Source: Rickettsia typhi (GTDB lineage: Bacteria > Pseudomonadota > Alphaproteobacteria > Rickettsiales > Rickettsiaceae). From it: a stretch of DNA of 48,406 nt. Below are positions 27,712 through 36,286 of this stretch, piece after piece; positions within the stretch are counted from its first letter, which is position 1; each line of letters opens with the position of its first letter. Made by a program: the position numbers and the translations under genes. Where the stretch lies: contig CAMCRO010000002.1 of assembly GCA_945877265.1 (NCBI GenBank), positions 1 to 48,406 on the forward strand, in the 5' to 3' direction. The notes below the pieces were generated by a model that saw only the letters and a list, made by a program, of their open reading frames with translations, did no database searches and was not told the origin of the DNA.

Positions 27712-27732
27712 TCCGCTCAAAAAATGAGCGGA
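27712..27732. promoter_or_regulatory. Perfect palindrome over the predicted transcription start
   Basis: TCCGCTCA (27712-27719), AAAAA, TGAGCGGA (27725-27732): an 8+8 inverted repeat directly between the -10 box and the ATG at 27734. Transcription would start inside it, so it suits a DNA operator better than an RNA hairpin. There is no T-run on either strand, which speaks against a terminator. Confidence 0.55.
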
Positions 27733-27733
27733 T

Positions 27734-28612
27734 ATGTTCTTATCTAAATATTTCGTGGGAGTAGGCTGGTTTCTACTTAGTTTATGCTGTAGTGTAGTAA
27801 ATGATTCAATTTCAAAATATACAGGGAATGATCTCCATAGTTTTCAAGTTTCATTTTTTAGATTCTTCTTCAGCGCGATAACTCTAATACCATTCATCTT
27901 CTACTATGGTTCAGAGACGATAAAAAGCTCTCGTCCCTTTGTGCATGTTATGAGGGGCGTGATATTATTTTTTGGAATAACAGCCTGGACTTACGGCCTT
28001 ACAGTAGCCCCTATCGCATCAGCTACAATAATAAGTTTCACAATTCCTTTGTTTACCTTGATTCTCGCTTATTTCTTTTTAAAAGAAAATATTATTTGGC
28101 AAAGATGGTTAGCTACTATTGCTGGGTTTATAGGTATAGCAATTGTTTTAGGTGTGGGAGATGATGAGTTTGCCTTTAGTTCGACAATTTTTATATTGTC
28201 TGCCATTGGCTTTGCATTACTAGATATTATAAATAAGAAATTTATAATTAAAGAAACAATGATTAGTATGTTATTTTACTCAGCTTTAGTTACTGCTATC
28301 TTATCTTTTATACCTGCTTTGTTTTATTGGAAAACTCCATCCCTTCACCAAATTTTCCTGTTTCTTATTTTGGGTGGGAGCGCAAATTTAATATTGTTTT
28401 TTATATTAAAAGCTTTTCATCTTCTTGATGCGACTGCCGTTGCGCCATATAGATATTTGGAGCTATTATTGTCTTCTTTTGTTGGGGTTATCCTCTTTAA
28501 CGAAGCGCCAACAAAAAGTATGTTTTATGGTGCTTTAATCATAATTCCTGCGACTTTTTTTATTGTATATTCCGAGAATAAATCAAATAGCTCTAAAAAT
28601 GAACAAAAGTAA
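27734..28612 (+). CDS. EamA/DMT transporter, probable S-adenosylmethionine importer
   Basis: 292 residues with ten predicted hydrophobic segments in two EamA halves. The sequence strongly recalls the R. prowazekii SAM transporter from memory: GVGWFLLSLCCSVVNDSISKY, SFQVSFFRFFFSAITLIPF, AWTYGLTVAP, ENIIWQRW, LLDIINKKFIIKE, DATAVAPYRYLELL and IIIPATFFIVYSE. It would bring host S-adenosylmethionine across the inner membrane, replacing MetK. Other DMT exporters share the fold, so substrate is inference. ATG start directly behind a palindrome and a promoter. Its 3' end overlaps the next gene by 14 bp. Confidence 0.88.
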   Translation: MFLSKYFVGVGWFLLSLCCSVVNDSISKYTGNDLHSFQVSFFRFFFSAITLIPFIFYYGSETIKSSRPFVHVMRGVILFFGITAWTYGLTVAPIASATIISFTIPLFTLILAYFFLKENIIWQRWLATIAGFIGIAIVLGVGDDEFAFSSTIFILSAIGFALLDIINKKFIIKETMISMLFYSALVTAILSFIPALFYWKTPSLHQIFLFLILGGSANLILFFILKAFHLLDATAVAPYRYLELLLSSFVGVILFNEAPTKSMFYGALIIIPATFFIVYSENKSNSSKNEQK

Positions 28613-29858
28613 GAGAAAATTAGTTATTTGCAGTGGAATTGCCAATACTTTTGAATGGTATGATTATGCGTTATTTGGCAACTTTGCTTCATTAATTGGG
28701 AATAAATTTTTCCCAAGTAGCGATCCAAATTCTTCGATTTTGAATGCTTTTCTGGTCTTTGCAGTTGGATACCTAATGAGGCCAATAGGCGGGGTGTTTT
28801 TTGGCGTTCTGGGAGATAAGCTTGGAAGAAGATTTGCTCTTTCAGTATCCGTCATCTGTATGGCTCTCCCAACTGCAATAATCGGACTTATTCCAACATA
28901 TGAAGTGATAGGGCCTGCAGCTTCTGTCATTATGGTGTGCATGAGAATGCTACAAGGTCTCTCAATGGGAGGAGCCTTAACTGGGTCTATATCTTTTTTA
29001 ATTGAACATACTGATGCTAAAAATAGAGGTTTTATAGGAAGTATACCTATGGCTAGTATTTGTCTAGGTATTTTTCTAGGGACTGTTGTTTCTTATGTAA
29101 CGAGAGAAAGTTTAGATATAAAAGATTTTGAATCTTGGGGGTGGAGAATCCCATTTATTATAGGTATTCTTATTCTTTTTGTGGGTTTTTATATAAAGAA
29201 ACATACTGAAGAAACGCCATTATTTAAGCAAATTCAAAAAGAGGAAAAGATAGTTTCTTCTCCTTTGAGATTGGTATTAGCTAATCATAGTATGGATATG
29301 CTTATCTCTATACTTATAAATTCTACAGGGTCAGTAATTTTTTATTTTCAGGCTATTTATGTGGCTAATTATTTGAAATATACTAGAGGTTTTGCCGAGC
29401 AGGCAGTGGATAAATTGAGCTTAGTTTGTTATTTAGTAATGGCCAGCGTGTGTTTTATTTCTGGGAGAATTTCTGATATGTTAAAATCTCGAAAGAGAAT
29501 TTTCGTGTTTTTGATTTTTAATATTCTTCTCTTAATACAAGAGATAAACTTGAGTATAGAAGTAGGAGAGTGGGCTTTTGTTGTAATGGCGCAAGTAGTG
29601 CTTGCCATTATTGCTGCTTTTTATATAGGGCCAGAACCTGCTCTGCAAGCTGAATTTTATCCTACAGAGATACGTTCTACTGCATTATCTATTTCTTATA
29701 ATTTATCTACCAGTATTTTTGGCGGGACTACTCCATATATTATTGGTCATTTATATATGAAAACAAATAGCTTGTATGGATGTGGATATTATATCATTGC
29801 TACATCTGTGCTTAGTTTAATAGGTTTATATTTTTATAAAAATAGATATAATAAATAG
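28599..29858 (+). CDS. MFS transporter, ProP-like (proline/betaine:H+ symporter)
   Basis: 419 residues from the ATG at 28599 (MNKSKRKLVICSGIAN); a TTG 36 bp upstream only extends it into the previous gene. Twelve hydrophobic segments. MFS signatures are GGVFFGVLGDKLGRR after helix 2 and GGALTGSISFLIEH, with the metabolite:H+ symporter pattern FEWYDYALFGNFA at the N-terminus and EFYPTEIRSTALSISYNLSTS late in the protein. This subfamily includes ProP, citrate and alpha-ketoglutarate carriers. Overlap with the SAM-importer-like gene and placement 10 bp before putA suggest proline or a related solute, but that is inference from context. Confidence 0.85.
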   Translation: MNKSKRKLVICSGIANTFEWYDYALFGNFASLIGNKFFPSSDPNSSILNAFLVFAVGYLMRPIGGVFFGVLGDKLGRRFALSVSVICMALPTAIIGLIPTYEVIGPAASVIMVCMRMLQGLSMGGALTGSISFLIEHTDAKNRGFIGSIPMASICLGIFLGTVVSYVTRESLDIKDFESWGWRIPFIIGILILFVGFYIKKHTEETPLFKQIQKEEKIVSSPLRLVLANHSMDMLISILINSTGSVIFYFQAIYVANYLKYTRGFAEQAVDKLSLVCYLVMASVCFISGRISDMLKSRKRIFVFLIFNILLLIQEINLSIEVGEWAFVVMAQVVLAIIAAFYIGPEPALQAEFYPTEIRSTALSISYNLSTSIFGGTTPYIIGHLYMKTNSLYGCGYYIIATSVLSLIGLYFYKNRYNK

Positions 29859-29868
29859 AGATATCGGA

Positions 29869-32800
29869 ATGAAAATGAACTTAAAAACTGAAACCGAACT
29901 CCTTAATATATCAAATTCTGCTTTTATAAACGAAGAGGAATATATCAAAGGGATTATCCCTAAAATTCAGTGCGATTTTAGAAAAAATCTTCAAATAAAA
30001 AAGCGAACACTTTCTTACATAGATTATATTATAAAAGATACAAATTTTGCTGTAGAACAGTTCCTGCAGAAATATAGCTTATCTACAGAAGAAGGCGTTG
30101 CAATTATATGTTTAGCTGAAAGCTTAATCAGAATACCCGATCAAAATACTGCTATAAACTTAGCTATAGATAAATTATCAGATAAAAGCTGGGGAAAACA
30201 TATATCTTTTGCAAAATCTAGAATAGTTGAGCTTAGTTCTTTGGGCATTTTCGCGGTAGGGAAGCTAATGAATCTTACTTCAGCAAAAAATTCTATCGTG
30301 GAAGTAGTAAAAAAAATAAGTGACCCACTTATCCTAAATGCAATAAAAACCGCAATAAAATTTTTAGGTAAGGAATTTATAATTGGCTATGATATCGAAG
30401 CCGGTTTCCAAGAAGCTAGAAAAAACCCTAATTACTTATATTCGTTTGATTTATTAGGAGAGTCTTCTCGTACAGATGCTCAAGCCATGGGATATTATAA
30501 TTCTTATATTCAAGCAATTGATAAGATGGAATTTTATTTTCCAAGTCATGGTGAGACTCTCTTTGAAAGGCCTAATTTATCAGTGAAGTTAAGTGCTTTA
30601 TTTCCTCGAGTTGAGCTTTTAAAAATTCGTGAGATAGAAGCAACCTTACTTCCTAGATTAATGGAAATAATAAGAAAAGCTAAAGATAATCGTATTACAA
30701 TAACATTTGATGCGGAAGAATGTAGAAGGCAAGATATATATCTTAATGTTTTAACTAAGCTGGTTATGCATGAAGAATTCAAAGATTATAATGGAATAGG
30801 GTTTGTGGTGCAAGCCTATCAAAAAAGGGCTTCCAGCATAATAGATTATGTTATTAAATTATCAAAAGTCACAAAAAAACAAATTCCTCTTCGCCTTGTT
30901 AAAGGCGCATATTGGGATAGTGAAATAAAATATGCTCAGGAACATGGCCTTCCTGATTTTCCAGTTTTTATAAAAAAAGAGTTTGTCGATGCAAATTACC
31001 TTTTCTGCGCAAAAAAGATTTTTGAAAATAAAGAATCAATATATCCACAGTTCGCGACTCATAATGCATATACTGCTTCATATATAATAGAATTATTTGG
31101 AGAGAGTACATACGAAATGCAGAAGCTTTTTGGTATGGGAAATAGTCTTTATGATGTAGTTAGCAAGGAAAAATCTGTAAGAATATATGCTCCTATTGGT
31201 AAAATGGAAGATTTGTTAGCTTATTTGATGAGAAGATTACTTGAAAATGGGGCGAATACATCATTTGTCAATAAGGTGAATAGTAAAGATTTAGATAGAG
31301 AAGAATTAACTTTGCCTATAGATTTGCAGGTTCAGAATGCTATGAATATTTCCTCCAAAATCAAGTTACCAAAAGATGTGTATAAAAATAGAGATAACTC
31401 ATTAGGAATGGATTTAGGGTATATTATGAATGTAGAAATATTAGAAAATGAATTAGCAAAATATGGCAATAAAGTCTACACAGCCGGTTCTATTATTGGT
31501 GGTAATGAGATATTAGCCCCAAAACATTCTAAAGATGTCTTTAGGCCAGGGAATATCTCAGAAAAAATAGGGGAAATTTCCTATGCAAAAGCAAGTGAAT
31601 TAAAATCTGCAGTAGAGATCGCAGACAAAGCTACCAAAGAATGGGCAACAACGTCTGTCTTAAAAAGAGCAGGATATATTAAGAAGCTTGCAGAGCTTAT
31701 GGAACAGAATAAATATGAATTATATTCTTTGCTAATTAGAGAAGGCGGTAAATCTTTACAAGATGCAATAGGAGAAGTACGTGAAGCTATTGATTTTTGT
31801 AATTATTACTCGCTTAAAGCTGAAGAAATAATAATTGAAAAAAACTTGCCTGGGGTTACCGGTGAAAGAAATACTTTGTCATGGCATCCAAGAGGTGTGT
31901 TTTTATGTATCAGTCCCTGGAATTTTCCTCTCGCAATTTTCTTAGGCCAGGTAGTTGCTGCTTTAGTTACGGGCAATACAGTGTTATGCAAACCTGCAGA
32001 TCAAACATCATTAATAGCAAATTATGCAATAAAACTTTTATACGAAACTGGCATACCGAAAAATGTCATTCAATTATTGATAGCAAAAGGATCTCTAATA
32101 GGCGAAGTTGTAGTTACTGATGAGAAAATTAAAGGAGTGACATTTACTGGATCCAACGAAACAGCTAAATTTATAAATCTAACTTTAGCTCAAAGAGAAG
32201 GTGCAATAATTCCCCTTATCGCCGAAACTGGCGGGCAAAATGCTATGATAGTTGATAGCTCTGCTTTACTTGAACAAGTTTGCGATGATGTTATAACTTC
32301 TGCTTTTTATTCTGCGGGGCAAAGATGTTCTGCTCTTAGGGTTTTATATGTTCAGGAAGAAATATATGATGATCTTCTTAAGTTAATAACAGGTGCTATG
32401 GAAGAGCTCAAAATAGGAGATACTTTTGATATAACACACGATATCGGTCCTGTTATTGATGAAAAAAGCAAAGCCCAGCTCACAGCCCATGTCGAAGAAC
32501 TAAGAGAATCCGGGTTTAATGTTTTAGCTACTCACCCAATGAATGGTAGTGCAGCAAACGGATATTTCTTCTATCCACATATTATTGAAATAAAGACTAT
32601 TAATGACTTAAAAGCTGAAAATTTTGGCCCTATCTTACATATTTGCAAATATAAGGAGAAAGAACTGAATAAAGTGATAGAAGAAATAAATAATTATGGT
32701 TATGGGCTTACTTTTGGCGTGCAGAGTAGAATCGACCATAAAATTTCTGATATTACTTCTAAAATTCATGTAGGAAACATTTATGTGAATAGATCTACGA

Positions 32801-32958
32801 TAGGAGCTCAAGTGGAGTCCCATCCTTTTGGAGGCGAAAATAAATCAGGTACAGGTTTTAAGGCAGGTGGGCCTCACTATCTTTTAAGATTTATGACAGA
32901 ACGTGCACTCTGCATAAATCTTACAGCATCTTGCGGTAATATTGAATTATTGAAGTAA
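29869..32958 (+). CDS. putA: Bifunctional proline dehydrogenase / P5C dehydrogenase PutA
   Basis: 1029 residues, the size of short PutA proteins without the N-terminal ribbon-helix-helix repressor. The FAD-binding proline dehydrogenase barrel spans roughly residues 150-460 (SFDLLGESSRTDAQA, RLVKGAYWDSEIK, FATHNAYT). The aldehyde dehydrogenase part covers about 520-1000 (ISPWNFPLAIFLGQ, GVTFTGSNETA, catalytic Glu near 784 in IAETGGQNAM, catalytic Cys near 820 in AGQRCSALRVLY). It oxidises proline to glutamate, feeding electrons to quinone and carbon to the TCA cycle. The ATG follows a CGGA; it lies 10 bp after the ProP-like gene, so uptake and oxidation are probably cotranscribed. Confidence 0.97.
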   Translation: MKMNLKTETELLNISNSAFINEEEYIKGIIPKIQCDFRKNLQIKKRTLSYIDYIIKDTNFAVEQFLQKYSLSTEEGVAIICLAESLIRIPDQNTAINLAIDKLSDKSWGKHISFAKSRIVELSSLGIFAVGKLMNLTSAKNSIVEVVKKISDPLILNAIKTAIKFLGKEFIIGYDIEAGFQEARKNPNYLYSFDLLGESSRTDAQAMGYYNSYIQAIDKMEFYFPSHGETLFERPNLSVKLSALFPRVELLKIREIEATLLPRLMEIIRKAKDNRITITFDAEECRRQDIYLNVLTKLVMHEEFKDYNGIGFVVQAYQKRASSIIDYVIKLSKVTKKQIPLRLVKGAYWDSEIKYAQEHGLPDFPVFIKKEFVDANYLFCAKKIFENKESIYPQFATHNAYTASYIIELFGESTYEMQKLFGMGNSLYDVVSKEKSVRIYAPIGKMEDLLAYLMRRLLENGANTSFVNKVNSKDLDREELTLPIDLQVQNAMNISSKIKLPKDVYKNRDNSLGMDLGYIMNVEILENELAKYGNKVYTAGSIIGGNEILAPKHSKDVFRPGNISEKIGEISYAKASELKSAVEIADKATKEWATTSVLKRAGYIKKLAELMEQNKYELYSLLIREGGKSLQDAIGEVREAIDFCNYYSLKAEEIIIEKNLPGVTGERNTLSWHPRGVFLCISPWNFPLAIFLGQVVAALVTGNTVLCKPADQTSLIANYAIKLLYETGIPKNVIQLLIAKGSLIGEVVVTDEKIKGVTFTGSNETAKFINLTLAQREGAIIPLIAETGGQNAMIVDSSALLEQVCDDVITSAFYSAGQRCSALRVLYVQEEIYDDLLKLITGAMEELKIGDTFDITHDIGPVIDEKSKAQLTAHVEELRESGFNVLATHPMNGSAANGYFFYPHIIEIKTINDLKAENFGPILHICKYKEKELNKVIEEINNYGYGLTFGVQSRIDHKISDITSKIHVGNIYVNRSTIGAQVESHPFGGENKSGTGFKAGGPHYLLRFMTERALCINLTASCGNIELLK

Positions 32959-32961
32959 AAA

Positions 32962-33951
32962 ATGAAACATATAATAGTAACAGGCGGGGCGGGTTTTATT
33001 GGTAGTTGTTTTGTAAGAAATGCCATTAAAAAAGGCTATAAAATTACTGTTGTGGATAAGCTAACTTATTCAGCTAATATGGATAATTTATTGGAAATTT
33101 CTGCAAGCGAAAATTTTAATTTTTTTAAAGTTGACATATGCAGCTCTAAAGAAATTAAAAGAATTTTCAAAGAGGCTAAGCCTGATGCTATTATAAACTT
33201 TGCAGCAGAGACGCATGTGGATAATTCTATTCTTTCGCCTAAAGAATTTATAGATAGTAATATCTACGGAACTTATAATTTGCTTAATTGTTCACTAGAA
33301 TATTTGAAAACTTTAAAAAATGACAATGAGTTTAAATATATCCAAATTTCTACTGATGAAGTTTTTGGTAGTTTAACAAAAGAAGAGCCGTCATTTTCAA
33401 ATAAAACTCCATATTCTCCTAATTCGCCATATTCAGCAAGTAAGGCTGCTTCAGATCATTTAGTGAGGGCATGGCATGAAACTTATGGTCTTCCAGTTAT
33501 TATAACTAACTGCAGCAATAATTATGGCCCTTTTCAACATGAAGAAAAGTTAATTCCAAAAACCATTACTAATGCCATTTTGGGACATGATATACCAGTC
33601 TATGGTAAAGGCGAGAATATAAGGGATTGGATTTACGTAGAAGACCATGTTAACGGTATTTTTCTTGCCTTAGAAAAAGGGATAATAGGAAGAAGCTACC
33701 TTTTTGGAGGAGATTGCGAGTTAAGGAATATAGAAGTAGTTAAAAAAATCTGTCTGATTTTAGCACAGAAAACGGGAAAAGATCATACCAAGCAAATAAA
33801 ATTTGTTACCGATAGAGCAGGGCACGATTTTAGATATGCTATAGACTCTTCTCAAGCGAATAAGGAACTTGGCTTTATTCATCAGCATAGCTTTGATGAA
33901 TCTTTAAGTGAGACAATAGACTGGTATATAAACAAGGTGCAAAATAAATGA
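32962..33951 (+). CDS. rfbB: dTDP-glucose 4,6-dehydratase
   Basis: 329 residues, extended SDR family. The NAD-binding TGGAGFIGSCF is at the N-terminus, ISTDEVFG carries the catalytic Asp-Glu pair, and the Tyr-x-x-x-Lys pair is near residue 157 (PYSASKAASDH). NCSNNYGPFQ and ENIRDWIYVEDH are family hallmarks. It converts dTDP-glucose to the 4-keto-6-deoxy sugar, the branch point to dTDP-rhamnose and related O-antigen or cell-surface sugars. ATG start 4 bp after putA. It is followed in an ATGA overlap by rfbA. Confidence 0.96.
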   Translation: MKHIIVTGGAGFIGSCFVRNAIKKGYKITVVDKLTYSANMDNLLEISASENFNFFKVDICSSKEIKRIFKEAKPDAIINFAAETHVDNSILSPKEFIDSNIYGTYNLLNCSLEYLKTLKNDNEFKYIQISTDEVFGSLTKEEPSFSNKTPYSPNSPYSASKAASDHLVRAWHETYGLPVIITNCSNNYGPFQHEEKLIPKTITNAILGHDIPVYGKGENIRDWIYVEDHVNGIFLALEKGIIGRSYLFGGDCELRNIEVVKKICLILAQKTGKDHTKQIKFVTDRAGHDFRYAIDSSQANKELGFIHQHSFDESLSETIDWYINKVQNK

Positions 33952-34811
33952 AGGGAATAATATTAGCAGGAGGTTCAGGTACAAGGCTTTATCCTCTTAC
34001 ACTATCTGTTTCTAAACAACTTCTACCAGTTTATGATAAACCAATGATATATTATCCGTTATCAGTTTTGATGGAAGCTGGTATTAGGGAGATTCTGATC
34101 ATTAGCACTCCTGAAGATACTCCAAAAATCCGTAAATCTCTTGGAGATGGTAGTAACTTTGGTGTTTCAATTTCTTATGCTGTTCAAAATAGACCAGAAG
34201 GAATAGCTCAAAGTTTTTTAATTGCTGCGGAATTTATAAAAGATTCGCCTGTATGCTTAATTTTGGGAGATAATATATTTCATGGCGATAATCTACAAGA
34301 AAAAATAAAAAGAGCCAGCAAGCTCAAAGAAGGGGCTTTAGTTTTTGGCTATCGAGTAAGCGATCCTGAGAGGTATGGAGTAGTAGTTTTTGACGATGCC
34401 TTGAATGTAAAATCTGTTATAGAAAAACCTAAAGAATATATTTCAAGCTATGCAATCACTGGGCTTTATTTTTATGATGACACAGTAGTGACAAAAGCAA
34501 AAACGCTTACTCCTTCAGCAAGAGGAGAATTAGAAATTACCGATATACAAAATTTATATTTAGCCGAAAATAAACTAAAAGTAGATCTACTAGATACTGG
34601 TACTGCTTGGCTAGACGCAGGTACTTTTGATTCACTAATGGAAGCGGCGCAATATGTACAAGTTATAGAAAAAAGGCAAGGCAGAAAAATAGCTTGTTTG
34701 GAAGAAATAGCTCTCTCACATGGGTGGATTACTAAGGAGCATATTATCGGGCTACCAAGTGGAGGATATAAAAACTCTTACTCAGAATATATAAGAAGGC
34801 TTTTTTTATAG
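33948..34811 (+). CDS. rfbA: Glucose-1-phosphate thymidylyltransferase
   Basis: 287 residues. The nucleotidyltransferase signature is GIILAGGSGTRLYPLT at the N-terminus, followed by SKQLLPVYDKPMIYYPLS, LILGDNIFHG and GTAWLDAGTFDSLM, all typical of RmlA. It makes dTDP-glucose from dTTP and glucose-1-phosphate, the substrate of the preceding RfbB. The gene order rfbB-rfbA with a 4-bp overlap indicates one transcript. RfbC and RfbD, needed for rhamnose, are not in the window. Its stop lies 2 bp from the stop of the convergent fliQ. Confidence 0.97.
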   Translation: MKGIILAGGSGTRLYPLTLSVSKQLLPVYDKPMIYYPLSVLMEAGIREILIISTPEDTPKIRKSLGDGSNFGVSISYAVQNRPEGIAQSFLIAAEFIKDSPVCLILGDNIFHGDNLQEKIKRASKLKEGALVFGYRVSDPERYGVVVFDDALNVKSVIEKPKEYISSYAITGLYFYDDTVVTKAKTLTPSARGELEITDIQNLYLAENKLKVDLLDTGTAWLDAGTFDSLMEAAQYVQVIEKRQGRKIACLEEIALSHGWITKEHIIGLPSGGYKNSYSEYIRRLFL

Positions 34812-34813
34812 TT

Positions 34814-35080
34814 CTATTTTCCTTCAATTATATGCTGGATCATATGATCGGTGAATATGTTTAATTTTGTTGTAATATAAGGGCCGAAAAAAATCATGCT
34901 AAGATATATAATTAAAATTTTTGGAACGAAAGTTAATGTAGTTTCTTGAATTTGAGTCAGAGCCTGAAATAATGAAATGATAAGGCCAACGATAAGCGAG
35001 ATTATCAAGATAGGAGCAGAAGTAGAAATTAGCGTGTAAATTGCCTCTTTATTTATTTCTGCTATAAGCATCGGATCCAT
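34814..35080 (-). CDS. fliQ: Flagellar export apparatus protein FliQ
   Basis: 88 residues, exactly the FliQ size. Two hydrophobic helices (about 15-38 and 50-72) with family residues SAPILIISLIVGLIISLFQA, then LTQIQETTLTFVPKI, the most conserved stretch of FliQ/SctS. FliQ is an inner-membrane component of the flagellar type III export gate with FliP and FliR. A virulence type III SctS paralogue is the alternative, but the QIQE-LTFVPK pattern is the flagellar norm. It is last in a housekeeping operon (ilvE, dapA, smpB, sppA, HU/IHF), 5 bp after the HU/IHF gene. No other flagellar gene is present here. The reading frame is intact. Confidence 0.9.
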   Translation of the reverse strand: MDPMLIAEINKEAIYTLISTSAPILIISLIVGLIISLFQALTQIQETTLTFVPKILIIYLSMIFFGPYITTKLNIFTDHMIQHIIEGK

Positions 35081-35085
35081 TTTAA

Positions 35086-35373
35086 TTAACCTTTTAATAT
35101 ATCATATAACTTCCTCGCAGACCTGAAATAAACAGAGTTTTTTACTACTCTATTAGAATTTGAAGAAGTGTTATTTCTAGGATCTAAAGGTACCAGCCTA
35201 TTTCTAATAGAAAAGCTTCCAAAACCTCTTAACTCTATTCTTTTGTTATCTGCTAGTGTTTCAGAAATATAGTCAAATAATTCGTCTTGAATTATTTTTA
35301 TATCTTCAGCAGAAAAATTTTCATTTAGTGAATTTTGCACTTTGGTAATTAAATTATCTTTATTAAGTTTCAC
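35086..35373 (-). CDS. HU/IHF family DNA-binding protein
   Basis: 95 residues. An N-terminal helical dimerisation part (KLNKDNLITKVQNSL) is followed by the core strand IELRGFGSFSIRNR, the DNA-binding arm and the closing helix VYFRSARKLYDIL. The arm reads LDPRNNTS where HU/IHF normally has RNPxTGE, so the conserved tip is altered, though a Pro is kept for intercalation. It bends DNA. Position next to sppA is the usual place of ihfB in alphaproteobacteria, so an IHF-beta descendant is likely. Start is GTG at 35373, 8 bp after the sppA stop. Confidence 0.88.
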   Translation of the reverse strand: MKLNKDNLITKVQNSLNENFSAEDIKIIQDELFDYISETLADNKRIELRGFGSFSIRNRLVPLDPRNNTSSNSNRVVKNSVYFRSARKLYDILKG

Positions 35374-35381
35374 CTATAAGC

Positions 35382-36284
35382 CTATATTAATTTTGAAGAA
35401 AAAAGATTTTTAACTAATAACTTAGATGTTTCATCTATTTTGTTTATTAGCATTTCAAATATTTCGTTGCGTTTTTTTGGCTCGATCTCTTGTATTCGAA
35501 GATCTTTATCTAAGTTCTTGGTCGATTTTAACCAAATAGCTGCATCTTCGGGCCCGCCAATTTCATCTATTAATTTTAATGCTAAAGCTTGTCTTCCACT
35601 ATAAACTCTGCCATCAGCAATTTTTTTTGCTTCGTTTTTTGGAATGTTCCTGTTTTTAGAAACTAAGTCTATAAAATAATCATATGAGTCATTTACTAAA
35701 TTCATTAATGCAGCATCTGCTTCTGGCGAGCTTTTTTCAAGTGGATTAGGTGAGCCTTTTAAATGCGAGGATTTGTAATTTCTAAGGTTAAAGCCAATTT
35801 TTTCAGATAATATTGTAAGATCTGGGATTTGAATTATTACTCCAATCGATCCAGTTAATGACATATTTAAAGCATAGATTTTTTCTGCAGCGAGAGCTAT
35901 TAAATAGGCTCCTGATGCTCCGATTGATCCTATTGTAGCAACTATCGGTTTAGATTTTTTTATTTTTAAAAGCTTATTATAAATTTTTTCGGAAGTTCCT
36001 GAATTTCCGCCAGGGGAATCTATCTGGACAATAAGTGCTTTTATAGCTTGATCTTCTGCAATTTCATCTAAAAATTTTTCAAATTTAGGATTTTCAGTAA
36101 TTTCATCTGAGACTCTTATGAGACCAATATAATTACTGAGCTTAGTTTTTGCTTCAGAAGTGCTAGAATTGTGAGAATACAAATAGAATAAAAAACCTAT
36201 TATCGCTATGAATGCAGCTATTTTCCAAAAAGTAATTTTTCTTGTTAGTTTTGATCTTTCTATTAATAAGTCAGGTATTTGCAT
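35382..36284 (-). CDS. sppA: Signal peptide peptidase SppA (S49 family)
   Basis: 300 residues from the ATG at 36284; a longer TTG-initiated frame to 36326 only overlaps smpB. One N-terminal membrane anchor (about residues 16-36, FWKIAAFIAIIGFLFYLYS) places the catalytic domain in the periplasm. The nucleophile is Ser124 in IGASGAYLIALAA, and the general base is Lys171 or Lys176 in NYKSSHLKGSPNPLE. VQIDSPGG and LTGSIGVI are further S49 signatures. It degrades cleaved signal peptides in the membrane. It follows the smpB stop by 2 bp and precedes the HU/IHF gene. Confidence 0.93.
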   Translation of the reverse strand: MQIPDLLIERSKLTRKITFWKIAAFIAIIGFLFYLYSHNSSTSEAKTKLSNYIGLIRVSDEITENPKFEKFLDEIAEDQAIKALIVQIDSPGGNSGTSEKIYNKLLKIKKSKPIVATIGSIGASGAYLIALAAEKIYALNMSLTGSIGVIIQIPDLTILSEKIGFNLRNYKSSHLKGSPNPLEKSSPEADAALMNLVNDSYDYFIDLVSKNRNIPKNEAKKIADGRVYSGRQALALKLIDEIGGPEDAAIWLKSTKNLDKDLRIQEIEPKKRNEIFEMLINKIDETSKLLVKNLFSSKLI

Positions 36285-36286
36285 TT

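Noticed and set aside
27712-27732. Intrinsic terminator of ileS
   Set aside because: The stem is perfect, but no T-run follows on either strand, and it lies between a -10 box and an ATG; an operator is the better reading.
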